Of a DNA stretch of 64,000 nucleotides, positions 11,430 through 22,454 are shown piece by piece. The notes beneath the pieces were generated by a model that saw only the letters and a list, made by a program, of their open reading frames with translations, was not told the origin of the DNA and ran no database searches. A program made the translations under genes and the position numbers. Source of the stretch: Chiridota heheva (taxonomy: Eukaryota; Echinodermata; Holothuroidea; Apodida; Chiridotidae); contig JAIGNY010000327.1 of NCBI GenBank assembly GCA_020152595.1, forward strand, positions 1 through 64,000, given 5' to 3'. Every line of letters begins with the position of its first letter. The first letter of the stretch is position 1.

Positions 11430-13110
11430 TGTCCAGTTTATTTTCGTCTCATTGGTTAAACATCCAGGTTTCAGAGCTGTAAAGTATAAGATTGGTGTGA
11501 AGAATTTTAAGTTTGGTTTTTCTCTTGTATATGTTTGAATTCCATATTTGTTTAAATGTGGTCAGTGCAAGAAGATTCTCCTTCGTATGTTATATTCGGT
11601 GCTTTCATCTTTAGACAATCTTGTTGCCAGATATACAAACTTGTCTACATCTTCTAGCTCGCTATCTGATACACTTATTGCTTTCTGCTGTAATCGTTCA
11701 TCCTCATTGTCTTCTTTTCATTTATTTTTAGCCCAACATATATTCCAATTTTATGAAGTCGAGATGTTTCCTTCAGTAGATTTTCCCTTGTGTTTAAGAT
11801 GAAAGCAATATCATCAGCATAATCCAGATCTTCTAATGTTGGGTACATGTTCTATCTGATTCCAAGTCTACGGTTGTCTGTGGTTGCCTTCATAATCCAG
11901 TCTAGTGCTAGGGTGAAGAGGAATCCTGCCATTGCACATCCCTTCCTGACTCCTGTTGATAATGAACCGGTCTGATAATTTCCCATCAAAATCTACTGCG
12001 CTTACACTTTCTTCATACCAATCCTGTTTATGTTAATGTAATTTTTTGGGATTCCACCTCTAAAATCGGACCTCAACTCTCAATGAATCATCTACAGCAT
12101 CCTTAAATCTCTCAATAATCAACCTTCCAAATTTTTGTTCCCAGTCGGTAATAGTGAAATCCTTCTGAAATTGTTACATTTGTTAAATCACCTTTCTTGG
12201 GCACTACCACGATTACGCTTTCCCTCCATGTCTTAGGAACCTTTTTTTTCTCCATTATCTTATTAAATAAGCCTCTTAACGAGTCTTCTGAGACTTCCAT
12301 ACCTTTCCACATTTCTGTAGTTATGTCATCTATTCCAGCTGCTTTACCATCTTTAATTTTTGTTAACACTTTTCTCACTTCTTGGATTGTAATTCTACTT
12401 CTATTTGTAACTCTTCGTCATGAGTATCCAATAACTCGTCTAGCTCATCATTTATAGCTTCTACCATTTGTTGGTTTAACGTGAATTCAAAATGATCCTT
12501 CCATCTATCCCTTATCTCATCTTCTCCTGTAATTAATTCTTCATCTCTGGTTCTTATTCCTGCACTTTTCTTCCTTCCTTTATAGCATGTCTTTGTAATC
12601 TTGTACAAGCTGTTCATGTAACCTCTTGATGCTGCTTCTTCCGCATCTTTTGTTGCATCGTCTACCATTCTTCTTTTGTCTGCACCGACTCTCCTTTTCA
12701 CCTCCTTGTCCTTTTCCTCGTAATCACTTTGTAGTCTGATATGTACATACTTAGCATCTTTCATTTGTTGTTTTAAAAGCTTTCTCTCTCTGCTATTGCA
12801 CGCCATGACTCTGCAGATATTCAGGGCTTGTTTGAATCCTGTCTCTTCCCGAGTACTTTCATGGCTGTCTTGTTGTGTGCAGTTTCTATCTGTTTCCATT
12901 CTTTATTTATACTTCCATTCCTCCTATTTGATTTAATCTTCTCCAATTCTATCTCTCATACTATTACCTTACTTGGATACGCTTCAGTTTGTTTGATTCA
13001 TACACAGATCTAGTTTGTCCAGGTTTCTTCTGTGCTCTTAATCTAATTCTAAAACTGCGAGTTAGTAGGCTGTGATCACTGTGAATATCAGCTCCACGCG
13101 TTGTTCTTAC
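11430..13110 (-). mobile_element. RTE-clade LINE, degenerate and truncated
   Basis: The minus-strand frames read through an RTE-type polyprotein. The endonuclease end (TRGADIHSDHSLLTRSFRIR) is near 13020-13100. A linker rich in charged residues is at 12899-12375. The RT start (KIKDGKAAGIDDITTEMWK, then VPKTWRESVIVVVPKKGD) is at about 12350-12190. GVRKGCAMAGFLFTLALDW is near 11900-11950, and the catalytic box LDYADDIAFIL is near 11800. The last recognisable text (LYSSETW-like) is near 11470. Stops and frameshifts show it is dead. The typical C-terminal WRWIGHV segment is absent here. Confidence 0.85.
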
Positions 13111-13114
13111 ATAG

Positions 13115-13640
13115 CATAACAAGATTACGGGCTAAGAAGGGTGGGTTAGCCACCCCATAAAAAGCCTAAACTAACACTACCACCACCACACAAAAAAAAA
13201 GATGCCTAGAGTTAGTAAAGAACTTATCAATGTTGACCTTGAAATTGTGAACAAAATTGGAGCTAACTACCCACTCAGTCAAACCATTCCCCTCATTAAC
13301 AACTATTTGAGAAAAGCTAAAACGCCGAATATCTATCCGTGAGAACTCTTTGGTCAACTTCAAACTGTTGCCACGTGTAACATGAGGATTAGCTGAAACA
13401 TGCAAGAAATAATAGGAAGTCAAAGTATCACTACCAGATAGGAACTTAAAAACCCAAATTATACCGCCACGTACTCTTCTCAACTCAAGCGTGGTCAAAC
13501 CAGGGAGCTGTTACTTTGACATGAACTTATCATTCTCATAAAAGGAACTCCAAGCCTGAATAGCATACTCAATTGAGGCCTGACTAACATCTAGAAGTGA
13601 GCTTCTGTATTTCTTTGATATAGCATTATGGTCAATTTGA
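13115..13640 (-). mobile_element. CR1/jockey-like LINE 3' end
   Basis: The minus-strand frame 13498-13166 carries [38 protein letters not shown] and FSQIVVNEGNGLTEWVVS. Upstream, near 13560-13510, is text related to [17 protein letters not shown]. The same protein text occurs in the LINE at 56577-58380 and, more decayed, at 7080-7330. The 3' tail contains a CCCATAAAAAGCC block shared with those copies. It abuts the RTE element. Confidence 0.8.
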
Positions 13641-14048
13641 TTGTGTTACCACATGGCGATGTCCAATTGTATTTCCTTATGCTTGAATAAAGTGCCGTTC
13701 ATTTCGCAAACAATAAGCAAAACGCTCTCCGTTATTATTCCCATAATGATCTCTCTTCAATCATTACCTTACAACAAACCTGCCAACCAAAATAAATGTT
13801 TGAGGAAGAAATTAACTGAAAATATTTCAGTAGCATGCCTAATCCCGAATTTTTACACCGTAGCTTTGTCCCCAAAAGCCAACAATATCATACGGATGTA
13901 AGTAGTCTTGTTAGCGCACGTAATACATCCAGAGGTACAAAAAAAAAAACCCATTCTGATCATTTTCCTTATGTAAAAGTGATCATATTGTTTGCTTTGT
14001 TATCAGTCTTTACTGTCGATAATTATTTTGTGCAATTTGAAAGTAAAA

Positions 14049-14578
14049 GATTAGTGTAGTGGTCAAGCATGTCCAATATGAAAGAGGACTTCAAAGGAAA
14101 CAAAATTGTAAAGCATTGCAAAATCTTATTCCACTAATGAGATATTCAAGTTCAAAGTTTGGTATCATTTCGGTAGAAACGACTGAAATCAGACCAGTTA
14201 TGTCGTCACAGTTTCAGAATCCTCAGTCTTGATGTATTTTTAAGAAAGTTTATTAAATGTTTTTACTATTTAAATTATTATTTTTCCTCCAACTTTCTTC
14301 AGGTGGTATATTATAAATACAATCAGTTTTACTACTGTTTTGACATCTCCCATGGTTTTTAACCATTTAAAATATGATAGAATACATCAAGACTGAGAAA
14401 TCTGAGACTATGACATCACAACTAGTCTGATTTCAGTCGTTTCTACACAAATGATACCAAACTTTAAACTTAAATATCTCCTTATCGGAATAGGATTTGT
14501 AAATGCTTTCTTTACCATATTGTTTCTATTGAAGTCTTTTTTCATATAAGATAAATATGTTTGACCACTGAACTAATC
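14049..14578. mobile_element. Foldback / MITE-like inverted repeat element, ~530 bp
   Basis: The left arm GATTAGTGTAGTGGTCAAGC… (14049-14270) is mirrored by the right arm ending …TGACCACTGAACTAATCC (14350-14578). Inner matches include GACTGAAATCAGAC versus GTCTGATTTCAGTC, and TCAGTCTTGATGTATT versus AATACATCAAGACTGA. There is no open frame of interest. Flanking direct repeats are not clear. Confidence 0.7.
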
Positions 14579-14744
14579 CTTTAAAAAGAGTTGTCAGTGA
14601 AGCATGAAGTGAAATTATATATGCAGGAAAACCGTCGGAGGAAGAAGGGTTTTTTCATTCAAAATTATAATCTAAATATGTTTTTGTACTGGCAAGTAAC
14701 TTACAAAACTTTAGGACAGGGTCACTAGTTCTTTTTTTGAGTTG

Positions 14745-16246
14745 GCGACCATAAAGCAAAAACAATTGTCGAGGGTTGAATGTGAACCAATTATTACACA
14801 GCTAGTAAGAAGGTCGTCTTCTGCCTACAAGAAACTTTCTCGAAAACTACCGACCATTACTCCCTCAACAACTTTGCTTGCTATCACAAACATCAAGTTG
14901 ACGCCGACAGGGCCTGTGGTGGCGTCTCCATTCTCGTTAGACACGATATCCCACACAGCCCTGTTCGTGTGCACACAGACCTTCAGGCCATCTGTATTTC
15001 TATCTCCCTCCACAAAACTTTCACTCTTTGCAATATCTATCTCAATCCCAACGCCAACATTCAACCAACTAGCCTTTACAACCTCATCTCTCAGCTTTCC
15101 ACCCCCTTCATCCTTCTTGGTGACTTCAAGGCTCACAACCCTCTGTGAGGCTCTCATACCACCACCCCTAGAGGCAAGCTCATCAAAAACGCTCGTCAGT
15201 ACAGCCTGTCCTTACTCAACACTAACTCCCCGGCCTACCTTCATCCTGCCACAGGCTATCTCACCTGTATTGACCTATCTGTCCACCTAACCTCCTCCCT
15301 GATTTTAGATGGAGAGTCACTGCTGACCTCTGTGGTAGTGATCATTACCCTCTTCTTATACACTCCAACCTTCAAATCCCCACTGACCACACCCCCAATT
15401 AAAACCTCGAGAAGGCTGACTGGCCCCTTTTTGAAACCCTCTGTGACTCACACCTCTCCCCCCATCTGCTCGAGGACGAGGATCCCATGTCTAACTTCAG
15501 TAATATCCTTATCAACATCGCCACCTGCTTAATTCCCAAAACCTCCAAATCATCCCCCCAACCCTGGTTCTCTGATGACTGCAAAACCGCCATCAAGAAG
15601 AGGAAAAGAGCCCTCAGGAGCTTTAAAACTATCCCCATAACCTTAACCTCTTTCGCATCAACCGTGCCAAGGCCAGACACACTATCAAGGACAGTTAAAG
15701 CAACACTTGCAACAACTTTATCTCTTCTCTCACCACCAACACCTCCACTAAGAAGATTTGGAGAATGGTTAACAGCTTCCACGGCAGAGTAGGCAAATCT
15801 CCCATCTCTCTTGGAATGGTGACCTTCTCACCGCAAAAAAGGATATCGTTAACCACCTCGCCGCCTCTTTCAGCAACATCTCGTCCTCGACCAACTACTC
15901 CAATGCTTTCAAAACCAAAAAAGCTTGCGATGAAGCCTAGAGAATCACTTTTCCCTCCGACAACTCCGAAAGCTACAACACCCTCTCACCCTTTCTGAAT
16001 CAAACCAAGCCATCATCAGTGCTGGCTGCACCTCCAAGGGCCCAGATAACATCCCCTACCAGTTCCTGAAACACCTCCCCATCAAGGCCACCACCACCCT
16101 ACTCACCATCTTCAACCACATTTGGTCCTCACACTCTTTTCCCCTTATCTGGAGGACAGCTTTTGTCATCCCCGTCCTTAAACTGGGAAAGGACGACACC
16201 GACCCCTCCAGCTACCGACCCATCGCCCTCACTTGCTGTCTTGATT
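14745..16246 (+). mobile_element. Jockey-type LINE fragment (endonuclease to early RT)
   Basis: In the plus-strand frame, exonuclease-endonuclease-phosphatase text is readable: FCLQETFSKTTDHYSL near 14820, ACGGVSILVRHDIPHSPVRV near 14910, NIYLNPNAN near 15040, and FILLGDFKAHNPL near 15110, followed by RGKLIKN and DLSVHLTSS. The RT start SKGPDNIPYQFLKHLP is near 16030, and KLGKDDTDPSSYRPIALTCC ends at about 16240. The copy then stops abruptly at a 19 bp tandem array. Long open frames in other registers here are shadows. Confidence 0.82.
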
Positions 16247-16912
16247 GAAATCAAATGCGAAGATTTGAGTCAAATGCAAAGATTTAAATTGAATGCGAAG
16301 ATTGGATTCAAATGCGGAGGTTTGAATCAAATGCGAAGATTTGAATCAAATGCGAAGATTTGAACTAAATGCAAAGATTTGAATCAATTGTGAAAATTTG
16401 GGTCAAATGCAAAGATTTGAATCTAATGCGAAGAATAGAATCAAAATGCGAAGATTTGAATAAAATGCGAAGATTAAAATCAAAATGCACAGATTTGAGT
16501 CAAATGCGAAGATTTGAATCTAATGCAAAGATTTGAGTCAAATGCGAAGATTTGAAATTAATGCGAAGATTTGAACCTAATGCAAAGATTTGAGTCAAAT
16601 GCGAAGCATATAATCAAAATGCGAAGATTTTAATCAAATGCGAAGATTAGAATCAAAATGCAAAGATTTAGGTCAAATGCGAGATTTGAATCTAATGCAA
16701 AGATTTGAGTCAAATGCAAAGATATGAATCAAATAATCAAAATGCGAAGATTTTAATCAAATGCGAAGATTAGAATCAAAATGCAAAGATTTAGGTCAAA
16801 TGCGAGATTTGAATCTAATGCAAAGATTTGAGTCAAATGCGAAGATTTGAATCAAATGCGAAGGTTTGAATCAAATGCAAAAGTTTGAATCAAATGCGAA
16901 GATTTGAACAAT
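16243..16912 (+). repeat. Tandem array, ~19 bp unit (GAAGATTTGAATCAAATGC)
   Basis: About 35 diverged copies of a 19 bp unit run without interruption, with higher-order blocks duplicated (the segment near 16620-16700 recurs near 16740-16820). The array begins exactly where the LINE reading frame ends. Confidence 0.85.
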
Positions 16913-19867
16913 TTGATTCATGTTTGTTTTAACGTGGGGGATGCTTCCGTCTGATTCCTTACTTATCCCCTACTGCAAGCAGAATAAAAACAACAAAATA
17001 GATATATTATCAGATTCTTGTATTTCCCTATACACTCCATTTTAAAATTTATTACTATGGTTAAACAACTTTGTCATAAAAAATAAGTTCTTACACATTT
17101 GAAACAAGTATTTTCATAAATGAAAGTAAATCATTCAACTGATTTGCTATATGATCCAACTGAAATAATTTGTTAGTGCTTTCAAACAGATATATAAAAG
17201 AGAATTTAAGATAAATTTAATCACATCATGGAATACATCTGAGCATATAAAATATCTTTTAAGCCTAATGTGACATTGATATGACCATAGACTTATGGCG
17301 AACAAACCGACAAGAATATTTTCCTGCAGTATAGAATAAATTCAAATCAAGAAATTTAAAACGTATAACTTTTATAATCATTGAATCTTAAAAATAAACA
17401 AATTAAGGCTGTAACACACAGAACGTGACGCGGTGAGCAAATTTTTAAACAACACTGAACAAAACAAAGGGAAAGAATTATGTTAACCTCGTTTTCATAG
17501 ATGGATCGTGATTGTCTGGCTTTTCAGGTGAAGGGTGACTCAAGGGGCATTAAAGCAAAATTTGCATCTCGACAGAAAACAGCACTCCCCTAAACCTATT
17601 TTCTTGACAGTGTTAACAGAACATCATTTCTAGCAAACAGTCCAGTCTCATAAAAAAGCCTCAATCGTAAACTATATTGTGTGTAAGCCAAAAATCAAAT
17701 CTTATAATAATTGTTTCCAGTCTGATTTTCTAAAAAATCGCACACTGTGTCGAGTTCTGTGTAAAAGCCTTTGGGCTGAATTGCTTGTCTAATATCAGAT
17801 GACATACTTCAATACAGGAATGCGATCCTGAAGACTTGATAAGGTACATCTTAGGACTAAACCTTGATCCTGGTAGAAAATGTGGGAATTTTAAATTTCA
17901 CCATTTTATTGCTGCTAGTTCTTTTTATTATTTTCACTTAAATGCATTCACACAGTGAGGGGAGTGCTTTCAAGTTTAAGGTAACAACTTTCTAAAGAAT
18001 GTAAGAGAAGAGAAAAAAGCATCAAAACTGATACAAATTTCAAACAAGTTAATTACAGTAAAACAATAGCTTTTGAGTACAAAAACAAAATCTGCTGTGT
18101 ATATTTCTTTTTTTGCAATTGAAAAAATAAGCTACAATATTGACTAATAAATAAATGCATACAAATTTTGCACAAACTAAATCAATTTAATTACATTTGG
18201 TGCAATTTTCATTTCATATGTGCACTGGAATTGATTTTCTCAAGTTAAGCTTGGTGCTGTCTAACAAATGTGATAATGTACTATATATTCTACATGATGA
18301 AGCAATATATTTCACTTATAAAACGCTGGGTGCATACAATTTTGAATATCGTGATACAATTTTAAGTTACTTCATATTCTATGTTATCTAAAAACAATAG
18401 GAGTTATATTTATAACTGACGAAATTAAATCATAAAACACAGCTTGCATCTATAATACCTAATACTGTCATTTCAGCTGTCCGCCAAGTCAAATAACCAA
18501 CATCCACTCTCTTCCCACTCGTTATGAGGACAATCTACATATGTTGTACTGAAAACAATAACGCCAGGGGTGGGAGGGGGAGAGGGTGGGGAGAAAAACA
18601 CCCAGTACTCTAGAGGGATAAGCTGAGATTAAAGGGCCTCATTATGTCTGAAAGCAAAAAGAAATTGGCAGATGTTAAGCCATATTTTGTTTCAATATTT
18701 AATGAAACAGCGTAAAAATGCACAATATTTGTTTGGTCCCAATACAAAGGGGGAACGGAGCACAACAATTCTCTCCGTGACTTAGATAGGCCTAGATTGA
18801 AAGAGGTTCTGTAATCAAAACTATCATTTACATTCTTCTTCTATCTTGAAATGTTTTTCATTTTTGTTTAAAATTAAAATCATTTGACCTTTTTTTTAAA
18901 TCCATCTTTGTTATTGATGAAATCATATTATTATGATTTGAAATAATCCTGAAATTTACCAAAAATAATGATCAATGATTCATAATACAAACGCAAATAA
19001 TTCCCTCATAAACAACCCTGAATAATTCTCAAAACAAAGAACCCAACTTAAGTTTAATTTTATGACACAAACAAGATCTGTGTGAAGAAAATAGAATATT
19101 ATGATCTGAAAAATACACTAAATAATAATGATAATTTAAAAAAGGAACACATGGAAAAATTTCTTATTTACACATGATCTTTACAAATATGCAATAACAA
19201 AATACAAGTTATTTCAAACTCTTTCTTGTACTTTAAACTCCTTGAGAGTATCACAAGGCACAAATTATCATATATGGCATAAAACTGAAACAATTGAAGT
19301 TACTAGATCTTTTTATTCTTGAAGACAGATAATCAGTACTGCTAAGGGGAAGGGGCGTCAAGGGGGAAAAAAATTAAGAAAAGGAATGTGGTTTAAACAG
19401 GCCCCCCCAAACTGTGTAACATTGGGAAAAAAATAGGTGATAACCGTTTTTTTTTTTTTTTTTGCTCTACAGGGTGGGGGAAGAGGGGGTTTCAGTTTTC
19501 CCCCAGACCCCGTGATTCCCTCGACGGCCCTGAAAATGAGCTATAGAATGTGTGGATGTGATATTCATAAATATGATAAATAGTGCCCTTCTGAGGTACA
19601 GTGGTCTCCAGGGGTAAAATCTATACTTATTCACAGGTTCATAATAATCAGATGGCTTCAATAATGCATAAAACACATACAAACCATAACTCTTAATGAT
19701 TTACATTATAGAAAATATAAGTTATAAAATAAGAGTTAGTTTTAGAAGTAAAGCCGAGTCTTATTATTAAAAATGTTCATCAAGAGAAGGCTATCTCAAC
19801 AAGGAAGTTACTGTTCCAACTAAAAGTTCAACAAAATTGGCAGCCAAGTGTAGCGGAAAGAAGATCT
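16913..19867. other. AT-rich non-coding region
   Basis: About 3 kb of AT-rich sequence with scattered homopolymers (for example T near 19450). No exon, RNA gene or transposon could be recognised. It may be intergenic. Confidence 0.5.
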
Positions 19868-20331
19868 ATGTATGCTTGCATCCAGTAGATGTATGCTTGC
19901 ATCCAGTAGATGTATGCTTGCATCCAGTAGATGTATGCTTGCATCCAGCAGATGTATGCTTGCATCCAGCAGATGTATGCTTGCATCCAGAAGATGTATG
20001 CTTGCATCCAGAAGATGTATGCTTGCATCCAGAAGATGTATGCTTGCGTCCAGAAGATGTATGCTTGCATCCAGTAGATGTATGCTTGCATCCAGTAGAT
20101 GTATGCTTGCATCCAGTAGATGTATGCTTGCATCCAGTAGATGCATGCTTGCATCCGGTAGATGTATGCTTGCATCCGGTAGATGTATGCTTGCATCCGG
20201 TAAATGCATGCTTGCATCCGGTAAATGCATGCTTGCATCTGGTAAATGCATGCTTGCATCCAGTAAATACATGCTTGCATCCAGTAGATGTATGCTTGCA
20301 TCCAGTATATGTATGCTTGCATCCAGTAGAA
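19868..20331. repeat. Minisatellite, 21 bp unit, about 22 copies
   Basis: The unit GATGTATGCTTGCATCCAGT(A) is repeated with small variants (CAGTA, CAGCA, CAGAA, CGGTA). The unit is a multiple of three without stops in several frames, so it generates long artificial open frames on both strands. ATGCTTGCAT is partly self-complementary. Confidence 0.95.
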
Positions 20332-20609
20332 TAAAAGATTAAAACAAAAAATTAAGTACTTAAAAAACTAACACAAGCTTGAGTCATTGTCATCCTCGAT
20401 GACAGACACTTCTCTGCAGCTAACAACCAAAGATACCACACAAACACAGGTCTACTTTACCTATGCAGATATCAGACAAGAAACATGAGACAGGTGCTCC
20501 AACACAATACCCCTATCGGGTGACAGTTGATTGGACCATGGGCTGCCTATGCACGCCAAAAGGCTAATCAATTCGGCAATTTTTGACTGAGAACTGTCTT
20601 GCTCTGTTC

Positions 20610-21077
20610 TAGGGTTGTCACGATATGGATAAATCAGATTTTGATTATTGTGGACAAAAATATCACTATATATCGCCATATATCACGATATATTACCATA
20701 TCACTTATTCACGATATATCGCCATATACCACGATATATTACCAAATCACGATATATCGCCATATTATGATATATCACCATATCACGATATATCACCATA
20801 TCGCGATATCTATGTTATGATTAACAATTTTGGAAAACTGCTCAATTTATTCCATAGAATTAGGCATAAAAGAAAAAGATTTTCTGAAAATATTCTGTTA
20901 AAATCTCATTAATTTGAAGTAATTATTAAGATCCGTTTCACAAGTTTTTGATTTAATATGCAGTTTACATGTGAAAATGACATATCACGAATCACAATAT
21001 ATTGGTCAGGCTATTTTTGATATCATGGAAAAACAATATCGCGATACTGCGATAATCAACATATCGTGACAGCCCTA
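20610..21077. mobile_element. Small hAT-like element with ATATCG-rich internal repeats
   Basis: The left end TAGGGTTGTCACGATAT is matched by the right end ATATCGTGACAGCCCTA. The interior (20660-20815) is a degenerate tandem of TATCACGATATATCGCCA. Flanking 8-mers (CTCTGTTC and ATCAGTAC) agree at only five positions, so a target-site duplication is weak. It resembles the family at 26047, 46589 and 55633. Confidence 0.6.
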
Positions 21078-21229
21078 ATCAGTACACTGATGTTGGTTAT
21101 TAAGACAGTTTTGAGGACACGGATTATCCAAATAAACTTAAGATGCCCACATAAAATAAATACTACAAAACTTACTTCTTGCTTTGTGCATTAAATGATC
21201 AACTTAAGGTAATGAGTTCAATCTGAATA

Positions 21230-21845
21230 TTCAGTGATGTCACTGGTGATATATTTGAATCCTGATATGTCCCTAGAAGATTTGGCCGCACAGTTTGATC
21301 CTTTTAATAAATGTCTGGAGAGAATAGTTAGGTATTCTCAGCTTATCCATATGAAGATAATTTAAACATAAGTTTGGAAGAGTTTTTTTTGCTTGTCAAT
21401 ATTTTTTCCATTTTGATTGGCTTGCAAAATCATTTGAGTGGTAGCTACCGGTGACAGACATCTTCTACAACTATTTCTTATCAGAAATTACACTTTGCCT
21501 AGATTTGAATTTGAATATTCACACCTGAGACACAATCAGTGGTGTCACTTGCAATTTATTTGAATATTGATCGGACCCAACAGTTTGATTGACTGCACCT
21601 TTTTACAAATGTATGGGTATGGAGAGAATAATTTGGAATTCTCAGCTTGTCTATATAGATATAGCTTAAACATGTTTCAAGATGTTTTTGGTGCTCAATG
21701 GTACTTTCAAGTTGTGTGGCTCATTATAAACTGATTGGCTTGTAAATTGATTTGAGGGATCTGAGGAGCTCCAGCATTTTCTGCTTCTGAATGTCACTAT
21801 TTCTTACAAGAAATTACACTTTACCTAGAACTTTACACCACTAAT
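21230..21845. repeat. Diverged tandem duplication, ~310 bp, downstream of CLINT1
   Basis: The block at 21230-21510 matches 21535-21845. Shared words include GGAGAGAATA, TTCTCAGCTT, GATTGGCTTG, and TATTTCTTA.(C/A)AGAAATTACACTTT followed by CCTAGA. It lies 200-800 bases past the CLINT1 stop and may be part of its 3' UTR. Confidence 0.6.
21555..21560 (-). terminator. Nearest candidate poly(A) signal for CLINT1
   Basis: This is the first canonical AATAAA on the minus strand after the CLINT1 stop, about 495 bases downstream. Other AATAAA matches occur further on (for example near 20849 and 19316), so the true 3' end is undetermined. Confidence 0.35.
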
Positions 21846-22053
21846 TTGTGTCTAACATTCTGAACTTTGTATGCATTGAATGTACCTTCTGTGCCTCCAT
21901 AGCCTAAGGTTGCAAACGGTCTGCACCTCTTGAATAGGATAACACACCTGCAATCAGATGGATCAATTTTCATTGAGTTTTCAATAAATAGATACTATTA
22001 ACACGATGATACCCAAAGTGTTATTCAATCCTCGTACCCCCAGGTCGCTGAAC

Positions 22054-22454
22054 TCACTTGGCTCCATAAGCACCATACTGCCTCTGTTGTCCCATGCCCA
22101 AACCCATATTGCCTTGTGGCATTCCCATACCCACTGTTTGCATACCCATTCCACTTTGCATGGGCATGGCCACCCCTGGCTGCATACCCATCATTTGCAT
22201 ACCATAACCACCAATGCCTGGCTGCATCCCTGGCTGCATTCCTGGCTGCATTCCTGGCTGCATTCCTGGCTGCATCCCCGGCTGTATCCCCATGGTTCCT
22301 GCTGGCATCCCTATTATGGTAGGCTGCTGCATGGGTATTCCTTGCATGGTACCCATCTGCTGTTGACCTATTGGCTGCTGACCGATAGGTTGTTGACCCA
22401 TGGGAGGACCCATGCTCATCTGTGCCATTCCTGACGTGACTCCACCAACAGGAC
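22054..22454 (-). CDS. CLINT1: CLINT1 coding exon 13 (C-terminus, stop)
   Basis: The acceptor TTGGCAAG follows a long T tract on the minus strand. Phase 1 entry completes a Gly codon. It encodes [18 protein letters not shown], then [13 protein letters not shown], then a run of GMQP units at about 22210-22280, and ends GAYGAK with TGA at 22056-22054. The Met/Gln/Gly-rich composition matches the tail of the family. Confidence 0.9.

Noticed and set aside
14742-15998. Open frames of 60-180 codons in several registers
   Set aside because: Shadows of a GC-rich LINE; the endonuclease and RT motifs are in a different, interrupted frame.
19868-20331. Possible CRISPR-like array
   Set aside because: Direct tandem units without spacers in a eukaryotic genome; it is a minisatellite.
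19820-20342. Several long open frames (150-165 codons) on both strands
   Set aside because: They arise from a 21 bp tandem array whose length is a multiple of three; no splice or codon-use support.
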